DNA of 64,000 bases from Pseudobacillus lumedeiriae (GCF_044891285.1 NZ_JAUIYO010000007.1:1-64000); one strand, 5' to 3'. Shown: positions 1 through 8,449, counted from the first letter of the stretch. A program made the numbers and translations. The notes: generated from the sequence alone by a model not told the origin.

Positions 1-128
1 TCGCCGCCGATCACCAATGGGTAATCCTGGCCAAGATATCCTTCAACGAGCTGCAGCGCTTCTTCAAATGCTTGTTTATTTTCAGGTTTTGAAAAGTCAG
101 TGAATGGTTCGTGTTTGTATGGAATCAT
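1..128 (-). CDS. putC: 1-pyrroline-5-carboxylate dehydrogenase, N-terminal fragment
   Basis: Only the first 42 codons are inside the window; the gene runs off the left edge. The translation begins MIPYKHEPFTDFSKPENK and continues to a QDYPLVIGG stretch. This is the N-terminal signature of the Bacillus PutC/RocA group of NAD-dependent P5C dehydrogenases, which oxidise glutamate semialdehyde to glutamate in the cytoplasm. The start is ATG at 126-128, preceded on the minus strand by AAAAGGAG. It lies downstream of proline dehydrogenase on the same strand, as in the put operon, and completes the proline-to-glutamate pathway. putC and rocA cannot be separated from this fragment; the put context favours putC. 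Confidence 0.85.
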   Translation of the reverse strand, partial: MIPYKHEPFTDFSKPENKQAFEEALQLVEGYLGQDYPLVIGG

Positions 129-223
129 GTTTTATATCTCCTTTTGAGTTAATAGTAAAGGGATATACCCTTTTTAGGATGTAGACAAACGATCGCTTTC
201 TGCTCTCGATACTAAAGGATGAG

Positions 224-285
224 GCCTCGTATCAGCTATACTTTGTATATTCAGAGGACTATATACAAGATGCTGATGGCGAGGC
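224..285 (-). other. Long imperfect inverted repeat between putB and putC
   Basis: GCCTCG-TATCAGC at 224-236 pairs with GCTGATGGCGAGGC at 272-285. The pairing continues inward through TATAC/GTATA-rich arms around a loop near 251-260. There is no clear U-run, so this looks like an mRNA processing or stability hairpin, or a leaky attenuator within the operon, rather than a simple terminator. The pairing was read by eye. Confidence 0.55.
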
Positions 286-344
286 TATCTCCCTTTAAGT
301 TCATTTTCAATGGCGAAGAAGAGAAGGGGAGGATGACAAGTCAA

Positions 345-1328
345 TTATTTATGTCTATTCTTCCCGCACATTCTGCCTAATAAAAATGCTCCTGCTGCTA
401 CACCAATCATTGTATTAGTCTTCTTCGTAAACATTTGCTTAGCAACAAGGTTTAAGTTTTGCGGCCGTTCTGCGAGACGGCGCATGAAATAGCCATACCA
501 GTCTTTGCCGAAAGGCACATACGTACAGAAGTTGTAGCCTTCGCTTGCTAATTGCAGCTGTAACTCTTTTCTGAAACCATAAAGCATTTGGAACTCGAAT
601 TTATCATTCGGAATGTTATGCTTTTTAACAAATTGTTTCACGTGATTAATGACATGATGGTCATGTGTTGCGATGGACGTGAATTTCCCGTTTAATAGGT
701 GCCATTCAATGAGCTTAATGTAATTAGCATCGATATCTTTTTTGTCTTGGTAAGCATATTCTTCCGGCTCTTTGTAAGCACCTTTCACGATACGCAGGCG
801 ATAATCTTTATATTTTTCGATATCTTTTTCTGCTCGGTAGAAATAGGCCTGGATGACTGTTCCTACGTTGTTATATTCTTTGGATAGCTCATCAAGAATA
901 TCAAAGGAAGGCTGTAGGTGTCCGTAATCTTCCATGTCGATATTGATGAACATATTGTATTGATTTGCTTTGTCTACAATTTCTTTTAAGTTGTTCAAAC
1001 AAAAGTTGTAATCAATATCCAGACCCAGTTGAGTCGGTTTTAAAGAAATGTGGGCATCAGCTTTATTTTCATGGATCGCTTCAATGACTGCCAGAATCTG
1101 CTCTTTTGCTTCTGTTGCCTCTTCTTCTTTATAGACGAACTCCCCTAAGTTATCGACAGTACAAGAGATCCCATGAGCATTTAGTTCTTTAATACTTTTA
1201 ATCGTTTCTTCAATGTTTGTTCCTGCTACAACATTTTGCGCCCCTAATTTTAACCCGTATTTTTTAGCTGCGCTATTAAGCAATTGGTTTTGGGATAGGC
1301 CGATAAAAAAATCTTTTAAGATGGGCAT
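345..1328 (-). CDS. putB: Proline dehydrogenase
   Basis: FAD-dependent proline dehydrogenase, which oxidises L-proline to pyrroline-5-carboxylate at the membrane face. The protein of about 327 residues matches the monofunctional Bacillus PutB/FadM family, with the conserved LKPTQLGLDID, FEFQMLYG and WYGYFMRRLAERP blocks near the C-terminal flavin site. Two in-frame ATGs exist. The one at 1332-1334 sits one base from the AAAGGAG site, while the one at 1326-1328 has a normal 7-nt spacing, so the downstream start is chosen. The P5C dehydrogenase gene follows on the same strand after a hairpin-containing 216-bp gap. Confidence 0.92.
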   Translation of the reverse strand: MPILKDFFIGLSQNQLLNSAAKKYGLKLGAQNVVAGTNIEETIKSIKELNAHGISCTVDNLGEFVYKEEEATEAKEQILAVIEAIHENKADAHISLKPTQLGLDIDYNFCLNNLKEIVDKANQYNMFINIDMEDYGHLQPSFDILDELSKEYNNVGTVIQAYFYRAEKDIEKYKDYRLRIVKGAYKEPEEYAYQDKKDIDANYIKLIEWHLLNGKFTSIATHDHHVINHVKQFVKKHNIPNDKFEFQMLYGFRKELQLQLASEGYNFCTYVPFGKDWYGYFMRRLAERPQNLNLVAKQMFTKKTNTMIGVAAGAFLLGRMCGKNRHK

Positions 1329-1446
1329 AGTCATACTCCTTTATTTTTGTTTATATCCGCATTATCTGCGATTCCTTTTAAGTTATTCATACTTGGTAAG
1401 CGATTTTCATTTTTAGGATGAAAAATCTCTTGCAATCGCTTTCGTT

Positions 1447-1467
1447 TCTTCGAACACTATTCGAAGA
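1447..1467. promoter_or_regulatory. Perfect palindrome upstream of putB (candidate operator)
   Basis: TCTTCGAA-N5-TTCGAAGA is a perfect 8-bp inverted repeat about 120 bp upstream of the putB start, in the 412-bp divergent gap between putB and phoX. A weak cre-like sequence (TTGCAATCGCTTTCG, 1430-1444, two mismatches) lies just beside it. A PutR-type activator site is possible, but I cannot assign the protein. The rest of the gap holds the PhoP-type promoter of phoX. Confidence 0.45.
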
Positions 1468-1630
1468 GTACCTCAATTCCTTTTGATTTTACAATTTTGT
1501 GACAAGACTTGACAATGTTCGCGAAATACAAGAATTAGTATTCCCTTTTGTCGCTAAGTGACAATGACTAAAATAAGGATATAGACATGGGATGAATTGT
1601 TTGAAAAGAGTGAAAACAGAAAAAACAAAC

Positions 1631-1694
1631 TTTACAATTATTTACAAAAAGATAATAAACAAAAGGATTATTCTTAACACTCTTTTTTTATGAT
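1631..1694 (+). promoter_or_regulatory. Candidate PhoP-regulated promoter of phoX-tatA-tatC
   Basis: Two TTTACA hexamers at 1631-1636 and 1641-1646, and a TTAACA at 1674-1679, resemble the TT(A/T)ACA direct repeats bound by Bacillus PhoP. TATGAT at 1689-1694 can serve as the -10, 47 bp before the ATG. No good -35 hexamer is present, as expected of PhoP-activated promoters. The gene served encodes a phosphatase, which supports the reading. Confidence 0.55.
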
Positions 1695-1740
1695 ATGAAG
1701 GAGCGATGCAATTAGATAAAAATAGAGAGGCGGAACAATC

Positions 1741-3387
1741 ATGGGGGAAGAATTAAACCGCAGAAAGTTTTTAACGTATGTTGGTACAGGAGTGACAGCT
1801 TTAACATTCGCATCTGCAGGTTTGGGGGCATTTACACCGAGAGTAGAAGCAAAAGGGGCAAAAGCTGCTTCACATTTATTCGGAAAAGGGAAAAAAGTAT
1901 CCGGGCTAAATTTTACACCGGTTGCACCAACAGACAAAGATGAGCTCGTTTTGCCGAGGGGATTTAAATACGATGTGGTCGCTGCTTACGGAGATGTGAT
2001 TAATAAGGAGGGGGAGACATTTGGCTATAATAACGATTTCACGATGTTCTTTCCGATTAAGGGTTCCAATGAACGAGGTTTGTTATGGGTAAATCATGAA
2101 TATACAAGTGATTTATGGGTGACGGGCCCGAAAGATAAAGACGGAAAATACACGAAAGCACAAATAGAAAAGCTTCTATATAATCAGGGCGGATCTATTA
2201 TTGAAGTGTATCGGGATGAGGAAGGCAGATGGAAAATGGATACAGCCTCTCAATTTGCCCGCCGCATTACAGGGATGACCCCGTTTAGGTTAACAGGATC
2301 GGCAAGAGGCTCTAAAGCGGTAGGAAATACTGACGTCGTACAAGGAACATTTGCTAATTGTTCAGGGGGAAAGACGCTGTGGAATACGGTGTTATCTGCT
2401 GAAGAAAATTATGAGTCAACGTCAAGGGATGCTTCATTGAATGAAACCCATTATGGCTGGATTGTTGAAGTCGATCCGTTTAATAGAAGCTTTGCACCGA
2501 GAAAGCATACAGCACTTGGCCGTTTTCACCATGAAAATGCGGCGATGGGTCTTACTAATGACGGACGCGTGGCCGTGTACATGGGAGATGATAAAACGGA
2601 TGCATGCGTCTATAAATTCATTAGCAAACATAAATACATAAAATCACGTAAGCAAAACAATTCTTCCTTACTTGAAGAAGGAACATTGTATGCGGCCAAC
2701 TTGTCGAAAGGTGAATGGGTTGCACTTACGATTGACGCTGTCCGTAAAAAAGCGGCGGGGAATGAAGCGCTGCTTAATAAATTTCAAACACAGGCAGACG
2801 TGCTTGTCTACGCTCATGAAGCCGCTATTTTACTCGGAGCTACTCCGACAGACCGCCCGGAAGATGTGGAGATTAGTCCATTTGATAAATCTATTTTTAT
2901 TGCTCATACAAACAATTCAAAGCATGGGAATATTCATGGACATATTACCCGTTTCTTAGAAGAGAATGATGATTTGGGGTCTTTAACGTTCGATTTTGAA
3001 ATCTTTGCCTGCGGCGGACGCCAAAGCGGATTCAGTGCGCCTGATAATTTAACATTTGACAGTGGAGGGAATTTGTGGACAGTAACAGATATTTCGTCAA
3101 GTTCTGTAAATAAGGGTGTATTTTCTTCATTTAAAAACAATGGTGTATTTGTTATCCCTACAACGGGGAAGAGTGCGGGACATGCCTTTCAATTTGCATC
3201 TGCTCCTGTAGAAGCAGAGTTAACAGGTCCGTGTTTTACGGATGACGAAACGGCGTTGTTTTTAGCGGTACAGCATCCAGGGGAAGAGACAGTGGATATG
3301 AACAAGCCGACAAGCATGTGGCCGCACCGCAAAGGGGATAACCAGCCCCGTCCAGCTGTTGTAGCTATTACAGGATTTAGATATTAG
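1741..3387 (+). CDS. phoX: PhoX-family (DUF839) secreted alkaline phosphatase
   Basis: A 548-residue exported phosphatase of the PhoX/DUF839 beta-propeller family. PhoX enzymes are Ca/Fe-dependent phosphomonoesterases that release phosphate from organic phosphates outside the cell. A twin-arginine signal is obvious: N6-R7-R8-K9-F10-L11 is followed by a hydrophobic stretch to about residue 35 and then PRVEAKGA. Family blocks include the RGLLWVNHEY, LSAEENYES, GRFHHENAA and YMGDDKTDACVYKF stretches and SAPDNLTFDSGGNLW near the C-terminus. It is followed after 11 bp by tatA and then tatC, suggesting its own dedicated translocase. The start ATG has GAGAGGCGG upstream. Confidence 0.9.
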   Translation: MGEELNRRKFLTYVGTGVTALTFASAGLGAFTPRVEAKGAKAASHLFGKGKKVSGLNFTPVAPTDKDELVLPRGFKYDVVAAYGDVINKEGETFGYNNDFTMFFPIKGSNERGLLWVNHEYTSDLWVTGPKDKDGKYTKAQIEKLLYNQGGSIIEVYRDEEGRWKMDTASQFARRITGMTPFRLTGSARGSKAVGNTDVVQGTFANCSGGKTLWNTVLSAEENYESTSRDASLNETHYGWIVEVDPFNRSFAPRKHTALGRFHHENAAMGLTNDGRVAVYMGDDKTDACVYKFISKHKYIKSRKQNNSSLLEEGTLYAANLSKGEWVALTIDAVRKKAAGNEALLNKFQTQADVLVYAHEAAILLGATPTDRPEDVEISPFDKSIFIAHTNNSKHGNIHGHITRFLEENDDLGSLTFDFEIFACGGRQSGFSAPDNLTFDSGGNLWTVTDISSSSVNKGVFSSFKNNGVFVIPTTGKSAGHAFQFASAPVEAELTGPCFTDDETALFLAVQHPGEETVDMNKPTSMWPHRKGDNQPRPAVVAITGFRY

Positions 3388-3398
3388 GAGGAGTGGTC

Positions 3399-3587
3399 AT
3401 GCTGCAAAATATAGGAGTACCGGGCTTGATTTTGATACTCGTCATCGCCCTCATTATTTTCGGACCATCAAAGCTGCCGGAAATTGGACGGGCTTTCGGC
3501 TCCACATTAAAGGAATTTAAAAAATCAACGCGGGATCTTGTCTCAGAAGAAGAGGATGACAAAAAAGAGAAGAAAAATCCCGCTTAA
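3399..3587 (+). CDS. tatA: Sec-independent translocase TatA
   Basis: A 62-residue TatA/E component that forms the pore of the twin-arginine translocase. It has one N-terminal membrane helix (PGLILILVIALIIFGP), the conserved FGP hinge, an amphipathic helix (SKLPEIGRAFGSTLKEFKKS) and a charged tail rich in E, D and K. An in-frame GTG lies at 3393, but AGGAGG at 3386-3391 is placed 7 nt from ATG 3399, so that start is used. The gene lies between the Tat substrate phoX and tatC, like B. subtilis phoD-tatAd-tatCd. A hairpin follows before tatC. Confidence 0.93.
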   Translation: MLQNIGVPGLILILVIALIIFGPSKLPEIGRAFGSTLKEFKKSTRDLVSEEEDDKKEKKNPA

Positions 3588-3601
3588 TTCTGGAGAATAA
3601 C

Positions 3602-3641
3602 AGAGGAGAGGGAATCCCGAAAGTATTTAGGGATAACCTCT
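3602..3641 (+). terminator. Intercistronic hairpin between tatA and tatC
   Basis: AGAGG (3602-3606) pairs with CCTCT (3637-3641), and ATCCC pairs with GGGAT inside, followed by TTCTTTATTG. It is a weak, leaky terminator or processing hairpin between tatA and tatC. Confidence 0.5.
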
Positions 3642-3668
3642 TCTTTATTGTGATGAAGGAGGGATAAG

Positions 3669-4415
3669 ATGAATGACCGCAGCATGAAGGCCATTGAACA
3701 TTTTGAAGAACTACGGAAACGGCTGATCATTACTCTGGCTGTTTTTCTTTTATTTTTAATCGCATCGTTTACGTTCGTTCAAGATATTTACCAATATTTG
3801 GTGAAGGGGCTGCCATTTAAGCTGGCATTGCTCGGACCAGGAGATATTATTGTAGTTTATTTAATGATTGCGGCCGTTGTTGCTGGAGCCGCCGTGATTC
3901 CTGTTGCGGCTCATCAATTATGGCTCTTCATTAAACCAGCTTTATCCGAAGCGGAAAGAAAAGCTGCTCTTGCTTATATTCCGGCCTCATTTCTTTTATT
4001 TTTAGCGGGAATTTCATTTGGCTATTTCATATTATTTCCTATCGTTTTATCTTTTCTCATGTCACTGACGGATGAGATGTTTCAGACCTTTTTCACGACG
4101 GAAAAATATTTTAAATTTTTGCTGCACATGACACTGCCATTTGGCGTATTGTTTGAACTGCCAGTCGTGATGATGTTTTTGACGAGTCTCGGTTTAATTG
4201 ATCCTTATAAGCTTGGGGCTTTTAGAAAATATTCATATTTTGTCTTGATCGTTGTGTCTGTATTTGTTACCCCGCCTGATTTTATATCGGATATTTTAGT
4301 TCTCATTCCACTTATCTTGCTGTATGAAGTCAGTGTAAGTTTAGCAAAAGTTGTTTATAGAAAAAAACTTGCTAAACAAGCGAAGGAGGAAACTGAATGG
4401 AAAGCAACGAGTTGA
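3669..4415 (+). CDS. tatC: Twin-arginine translocase subunit TatC
   Basis: A 248-residue polytopic membrane protein that recognises the RR signal peptide. It shows the N-terminal cytoplasmic motif HFEELRKRLI, about six membrane helices, the LPFGVLFELPVVMMFL block of helix 4 and the conserved TPPD loop. GAAGGAGGGATAAG precedes the ATG. Its partner tatA and presumed substrate phoX lie immediately upstream, so the three probably form one phosphate-starvation operon. Confidence 0.95.
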   Translation: MNDRSMKAIEHFEELRKRLIITLAVFLLFLIASFTFVQDIYQYLVKGLPFKLALLGPGDIIVVYLMIAAVVAGAAVIPVAAHQLWLFIKPALSEAERKAALAYIPASFLLFLAGISFGYFILFPIVLSFLMSLTDEMFQTFFTTEKYFKFLLHMTLPFGVLFELPVVMMFLTSLGLIDPYKLGAFRKYSYFVLIVVSVFVTPPDFISDILVLIPLILLYEVSVSLAKVVYRKKLAKQAKEETEWKATS

Positions 4416-4450
4416 CAGGTATGTTTGTAGAAGAAAGAGAGGCCCGATAG
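4397..4450 (+). CDS. Possible 17-residue small ORF overlapping tatC
   Basis: An ATG at 4397 is preceded by a textbook AAGGAGGAAACTGA site inside the end of tatC. It opens a 17-codon frame (MESNELTGMFVEEREAR) that stops at 4448-4450, just before the terminator. The strong ribosome site is the only support; no family is recognised. It could be a real micropeptide or the relic of a lost downstream gene. Confidence 0.35.
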   Translation: MESNELTGMFVEEREAR

Positions 4451-4457
4451 AATCAAG

Positions 4458-4490
4458 AAAACCGGACATAAAATAGTTGTCCGGTTTTTT
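4458..4490. terminator. Bidirectional terminator between tatC and glnS
   Basis: AAAACCGGACA (4458-4468) pairs perfectly with TGTCCGGTTTT (4478-4488) around a 9-nt loop, with T-runs usable on both strands. It serves the convergent tatC and glnS genes. Confidence 0.9.
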
Positions 4491-4494
4491 GACA

Positions 4495-6171
4495 TTACTT
4501 TAATTTAAATGAACTTTTTAATGAAACGATACGGTTAAACACCGGTTTTTCGCTTGTTGTATGTTTTGGATCGATATTGAAATAGCCATGTCTGAAAAAC
4601 TGGAATTTATCGTGCGGCTTAACATCTTTCATATTAGGTTCAATGAAGCCTTGTACGATTTCAAGTGAGTTTTTATTGACATAGTCAAGGAATGTTTTCT
4701 CTTCTGATTCTTCAGAAGTCTCATTCTCTATTTCTTGTTCTGTATTTAAAATTAATGGTTCATATAATCTGAATTCTGCTGGCAGGGCGTGATTGGCATC
4801 AACCCAGTGGATCGTTCCTTTTACTTTGCGGCCGGTAAAACCGGAACCGCTTTTCGTTTCTGGATCATATGTGCAGCGAAGCTCAACGACTTCTCCATTC
4901 TCATCCTTAATGACTTCTTCACATTTGATGAAGTAAGCGTGTTTTAAGCGGACTTCGTTGCCTGGGAACAGACGGAAATATTTCTTAGGCGGATTTTCCA
5001 TAAAGTCTTCTTGTTCGACGTAAATTTCTCTGGAAAACGGAATTTTTCGCATGCCCATTTCTGGATTTTCTGGATTAATTTCTGCATCAAGCCATTCGAC
5101 TTCGCCTTCAGGATAATTTGTAATGACAATTTTTAACGGCTTTAATATGCCCATCGTGCGGGGAGCTGTTAATTTTAAGTCTTCTCTGACAAAGTGTTCA
5201 AGCATGGCTTCATCTACAACGCCCGAGCCTTTTGATACACCTGTTTCTTTCACAAATTCGCGAATGGCGCCAGGTGTGTAGCCTTTTCTTCGTAATCCTG
5301 AGATCGTCGGCAGGCGGGGGTCGTCCCAGCCGTCAACGAATCCTTCATCAACGAGCTGTTTTAATTTCCGCTTGCTCATGACAGTGTTCGAGATGTTTAA
5401 ACGGCCGAACTCAATTTGCTGCGGCTTGTGCTCCATTTCTGACTCTTCTACAACCCAGTTGTAGAGAGGGCGCTGGTCTTCAAATTCAGTTGTACAAAGA
5501 GAGTGAGTCACTCCTTCAATGGCATCTTCAAGCGGATGAGCGAACGCATACATCGGATAAATACACCATTGATCACCAGTATTATGGTGCGATGCGTGGG
5601 AAACGCGATACAATACAGGATCGCGCAAGTTAATGTTCGGCGAGGCCATATCTATTTTCGCACGCAGAACTTTTTGGCCATTTTCAAACTCGCCTTTGCG
5701 CATCCGGTCAAATAAATCTAAGTTTTCTTCGACTGTCCGATCGCGATAGGGGCTCTCTTTTCCAGGTGCAGTCAATGTACCGCGGTATTCCCGAATTTCA
5801 TCTGCCGTTAAATCATCTACGTAAGCTTTGCCTTTTTTGATTAACAATACCGCCCGATTGTACATTTCTTCAAAGTAATTGGATGCAAAATGAAGCTCTT
5901 CCCATTCATATCCGAGCCATTTCACATCTTCTTTAATAGCATCCACATATTCCTGATCTTCTTTCAAAGGGTTCGTATCATCAAAACGCAAATTTGTTTT
6001 TCCGTTAAAATCATCTGATAGACCAAAGTTAATCACGATCGATTTCGCATGTCCAATGTGGAGGTAACCATTTGGTTCAGGCGGGAAACGGGTAATAATA
6101 TGATCATGCTTTCCGGATTCTAGATCCTCTTTTATAATCGTTCTAATAAAGTTTGATGAATTGTGTTCCAA
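4495..6171 (-). CDS. glnS: Glutaminyl-tRNA synthetase
   Basis: Class I GlnRS that charges tRNA-Gln directly with glutamine. The 558 residues match the usual length of bacterial GlnRS. The HIGH motif is at residues 38-41 within PPEPNGYLHIGHAKS. The KMSKS equivalent is VMSKRKL, and the C-terminal anticodon-binding beta-barrels are complete. The start codon is TTG at 6169-6171, with only a modest upstream GGCTGG/AAAGG site, suggesting low translation. There is no T-box leader in the 139-bp gap to recQ. Most Bacillus species lack GlnRS and make Gln-tRNA through GatCAB, so this gene is probably acquired or patchily retained. Confidence 0.95.
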   Translation of the reverse strand: MEHNSSNFIRTIIKEDLESGKHDHIITRFPPEPNGYLHIGHAKSIVINFGLSDDFNGKTNLRFDDTNPLKEDQEYVDAIKEDVKWLGYEWEELHFASNYFEEMYNRAVLLIKKGKAYVDDLTADEIREYRGTLTAPGKESPYRDRTVEENLDLFDRMRKGEFENGQKVLRAKIDMASPNINLRDPVLYRVSHASHHNTGDQWCIYPMYAFAHPLEDAIEGVTHSLCTTEFEDQRPLYNWVVEESEMEHKPQQIEFGRLNISNTVMSKRKLKQLVDEGFVDGWDDPRLPTISGLRRKGYTPGAIREFVKETGVSKGSGVVDEAMLEHFVREDLKLTAPRTMGILKPLKIVITNYPEGEVEWLDAEINPENPEMGMRKIPFSREIYVEQEDFMENPPKKYFRLFPGNEVRLKHAYFIKCEEVIKDENGEVVELRCTYDPETKSGSGFTGRKVKGTIHWVDANHALPAEFRLYEPLILNTEQEIENETSEESEEKTFLDYVNKNSLEIVQGFIEPNMKDVKPHDKFQFFRHGYFNIDPKHTTSEKPVFNRIVSLKSSFKLK

Positions 6172-6272
6172 ATTGCTACCAGCCTTTCTGTTTTTTCCTA
6201 TAGTTATTTCTCATTATAGTGAAATCAACCGTATAAATCCATCATGAAAAGCAAAGAGGAAGAGCTAGATCA

Positions 6273-6281
6273 TGTTATAAT
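6273..6281 (+). promoter_or_regulatory. Extended -10 promoter of recQ
   Basis: TGtTATAAT at 6273-6281 is a consensus extended -10 located 30 bp before the recQ ATG. No convincing -35 is present, which is normal for extended -10 promoters. Confidence 0.6.
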
Positions 6282-6310
6282 TTAGAAAAAACAACTAAGG
6301 AAGTGTAAGG

Positions 6311-8449
6311 ATGCTCCAACAAGCCCGACAATTATTACAGTCGTACTTTGGCTATACTGCTTTTCGCAGAGGACAAGATCAGGCCATCAGTCAGGTGTTT
6401 GAAGGGAAAAATACGATTTGCGTCATGCCTACGGGCGGCGGGAAATCTATTTGTTATCAAATTCCGGCGCTTGTGCTCCCTGGGGTAACAGTCGTTATTT
6501 CTCCACTGATTTCTTTAATGAAAGATCAAGTAGATACATTGCTCCAGGCGGGTATTCCGGCCGCTTATATTAACAGCTCCCTCAGTGCGCAGGAAGTGCG
6601 TGACACGATGACAGCGGCAAAGCAGGGAGAATATAAGCTTTTGTATATCGCACCTGAGCGTCTCGAATCTTATGTATTTATCGAGGACCTCAAAGAAATG
6701 CCGATCCCGCTCGTAGCAGTAGATGAAGCACACTGTATTTCGCAGTGGGGCCACGACTTTCGGCCAAGTTACCGCCAAATTCAACGATTGGCTGATATGT
6801 TGCCGCAAAAGCCAATTGTCCTCGCTTTAACGGCTACAGCTACTCCGAAAGTCCGCGAAGATATTTGCCGGCTGCTCTCCATTGACGAATCTAATACGGT
6901 AATTACTGGATTTGCAAGAGAGAATTTATCATTTTCCGTTATTCAAGGGCAGGACCGCTTTGCTTTTATCAAAGATTATCTTCAAAAAAATGAAAAAGAA
7001 GCAGGAATTATTTATGCGGCTACGAGAAAAGCGGTTGATCAGCTGTACGAAAAATTGCGAAAAAGCCATATTTCGGCTGCCCGCTATCATGCAGGGATGA
7101 GTGATGAGGAACGAATGGATGAACAGGACCGATTCTTAACTGATGAAGCGGCTGTCATGATAGCGACGAACGCATTTGGCATGGGAATTGATAAATCTAA
7201 CATTCGGTACGTTATCCACTATCAGCTTCCGAAAAATATGGAAAGCTATTATCAGGAAGCTGGGCGCGCGGGCCGGGATGGACTGGATAGCGAGTGTATT
7301 TTGCTGTATTCGTCTCAAGACGTGCAGACACAGCGCTTTTTAATTGATCAGTCCCTTGAAAGAGAGCGGATTCCCCGGGAGCTGGAAAAGCTGCAGTTAA
7401 TGATCGATTATTGCCATACGGAAACATGCCTGCAAAGCTATATCGTGAAATATTTTGGTGAAGCCTCTTCTGAACCGTGCGGCCGCTGCGGGAACTGTAC
7501 AGATTCTCGGGCAGCTGTAGACGTAACAAAAGAGGCGCAAATGGTGTTGTCGTGCGTGATCCGAATGGGACAGCGTTATGGAAAATCGATCACTGCCCAA
7601 GTGCTGACGGGTTCTAAAAATAAGAAAATTACTGAATTTGGTTTTCAAGCACTCTCGACTTACGGAATTATGAAAGAACAAAGTGCAAAAGATGTCACAA
7701 ATTTTATTGAGTTTTTAATCTCACAGGAACTGCTCGGTGTAGAACATGGCTCTTATCCGACGATTTTTGTTACGGCCCACGGCAAAGAAGTGCTCCTAGG
7801 GCAGCGGTCGGTCGAAAGAAAAGAAGCGGTACAGACGAAGCAGATTGCTGCCGATGACCCATTATTTGAAGAATTGCGGGGTTTGAGAAAAAGTTTGGCT
7901 GAAGAGGCTGGCGTTCCGCCGTTTGTTATTTTTTCAGACCGGACGTTAAAAGATATGTGTGTGAAGCTTCCACAGACAGAAGAGGAATTTCTTACTGTGA
8001 GCGGTGTAGGAAGCAGTAAGCTTGAGAAGTATGGAGAAACAATTCTGGCGGCGATTGCTGCTTTTTGTAAAGAGCATCCGGAGCGGGAAAAGGGAGTAAG
8101 TGCTGACATTGTTGAAACGAAGCATAAGAAAAAAGCCGTTGCCCAATCCCATCTTGATACGTATGAGCTTCATGAACAAAAGCTGACAGTCAGTGAGATT
8201 GCTGAAAAGCGGGAACTGACTATAAATACGATTGAAAACCATTTAGTACAGTGCGCCTCTGAAGGGATGAAAATAGATATATCGTTGATTGTGCCAGAAC
8301 AATATTGGGAGGCTTTGGACACGGCGATTCAAGAAGCAGGGCGCGAAAGATTGAAGCCGATTAAAGAACGTCTTCCAGAAGAAATTACGTATGGCATGAT
8401 TAAGGTATATCTCTCGATTCGACAGCCTGAAGAAAATTCCTATTCATAA
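6311..8449 (+). CDS. recQ: ATP-dependent DNA helicase RecQ, long form with C-terminal HTH
   Basis: A 712-residue 3'-5' DNA helicase of the RecQ family, acting in recombination and fork repair. Walker A is TGGGKS (41-46) and the DEAH box is at 138-141 in AVDEAHCISQWGHDF. The helicase C domain contains MGIDKSNIRYVIHYQLP and GRAGRDG. The RQC zinc cysteines lie around residues 385-410 (CHTETC and CGRCGNC), followed by an HRDC domain near 515-590. The last 100 or so residues form a helix-turn-helix/YpbB-like domain (TVSEIAEKRELTINTIENHL) found in long Bacillus RecQ proteins. Confidence 0.94.
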   Translation: MLQQARQLLQSYFGYTAFRRGQDQAISQVFEGKNTICVMPTGGGKSICYQIPALVLPGVTVVISPLISLMKDQVDTLLQAGIPAAYINSSLSAQEVRDTMTAAKQGEYKLLYIAPERLESYVFIEDLKEMPIPLVAVDEAHCISQWGHDFRPSYRQIQRLADMLPQKPIVLALTATATPKVREDICRLLSIDESNTVITGFARENLSFSVIQGQDRFAFIKDYLQKNEKEAGIIYAATRKAVDQLYEKLRKSHISAARYHAGMSDEERMDEQDRFLTDEAAVMIATNAFGMGIDKSNIRYVIHYQLPKNMESYYQEAGRAGRDGLDSECILLYSSQDVQTQRFLIDQSLERERIPRELEKLQLMIDYCHTETCLQSYIVKYFGEASSEPCGRCGNCTDSRAAVDVTKEAQMVLSCVIRMGQRYGKSITAQVLTGSKNKKITEFGFQALSTYGIMKEQSAKDVTNFIEFLISQELLGVEHGSYPTIFVTAHGKEVLLGQRSVERKEAVQTKQIAADDPLFEELRGLRKSLAEEAGVPPFVIFSDRTLKDMCVKLPQTEEEFLTVSGVGSSKLEKYGETILAAIAAFCKEHPEREKGVSADIVETKHKKKAVAQSHLDTYELHEQKLTVSEIAEKRELTINTIENHLVQCASEGMKIDISLIVPEQYWEALDTAIQEAGRERLKPIKERLPEEITYGMIKVYLSIRQPEENSYS

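Noticed and set aside
1395..1416. Possible cre (CcpA) site GGTAAGCGATTTTCA near putB
   Set aside because: Spacing within the motif is off by one base; the adjacent 1430-1444 match is only weak, so no CcpA site is claimed.
6172..6310. T-box leader for glnS
   Set aside because: The gap is only 139 bp and no T-box (GGGUGGNACCGCG-like) sequence is present.
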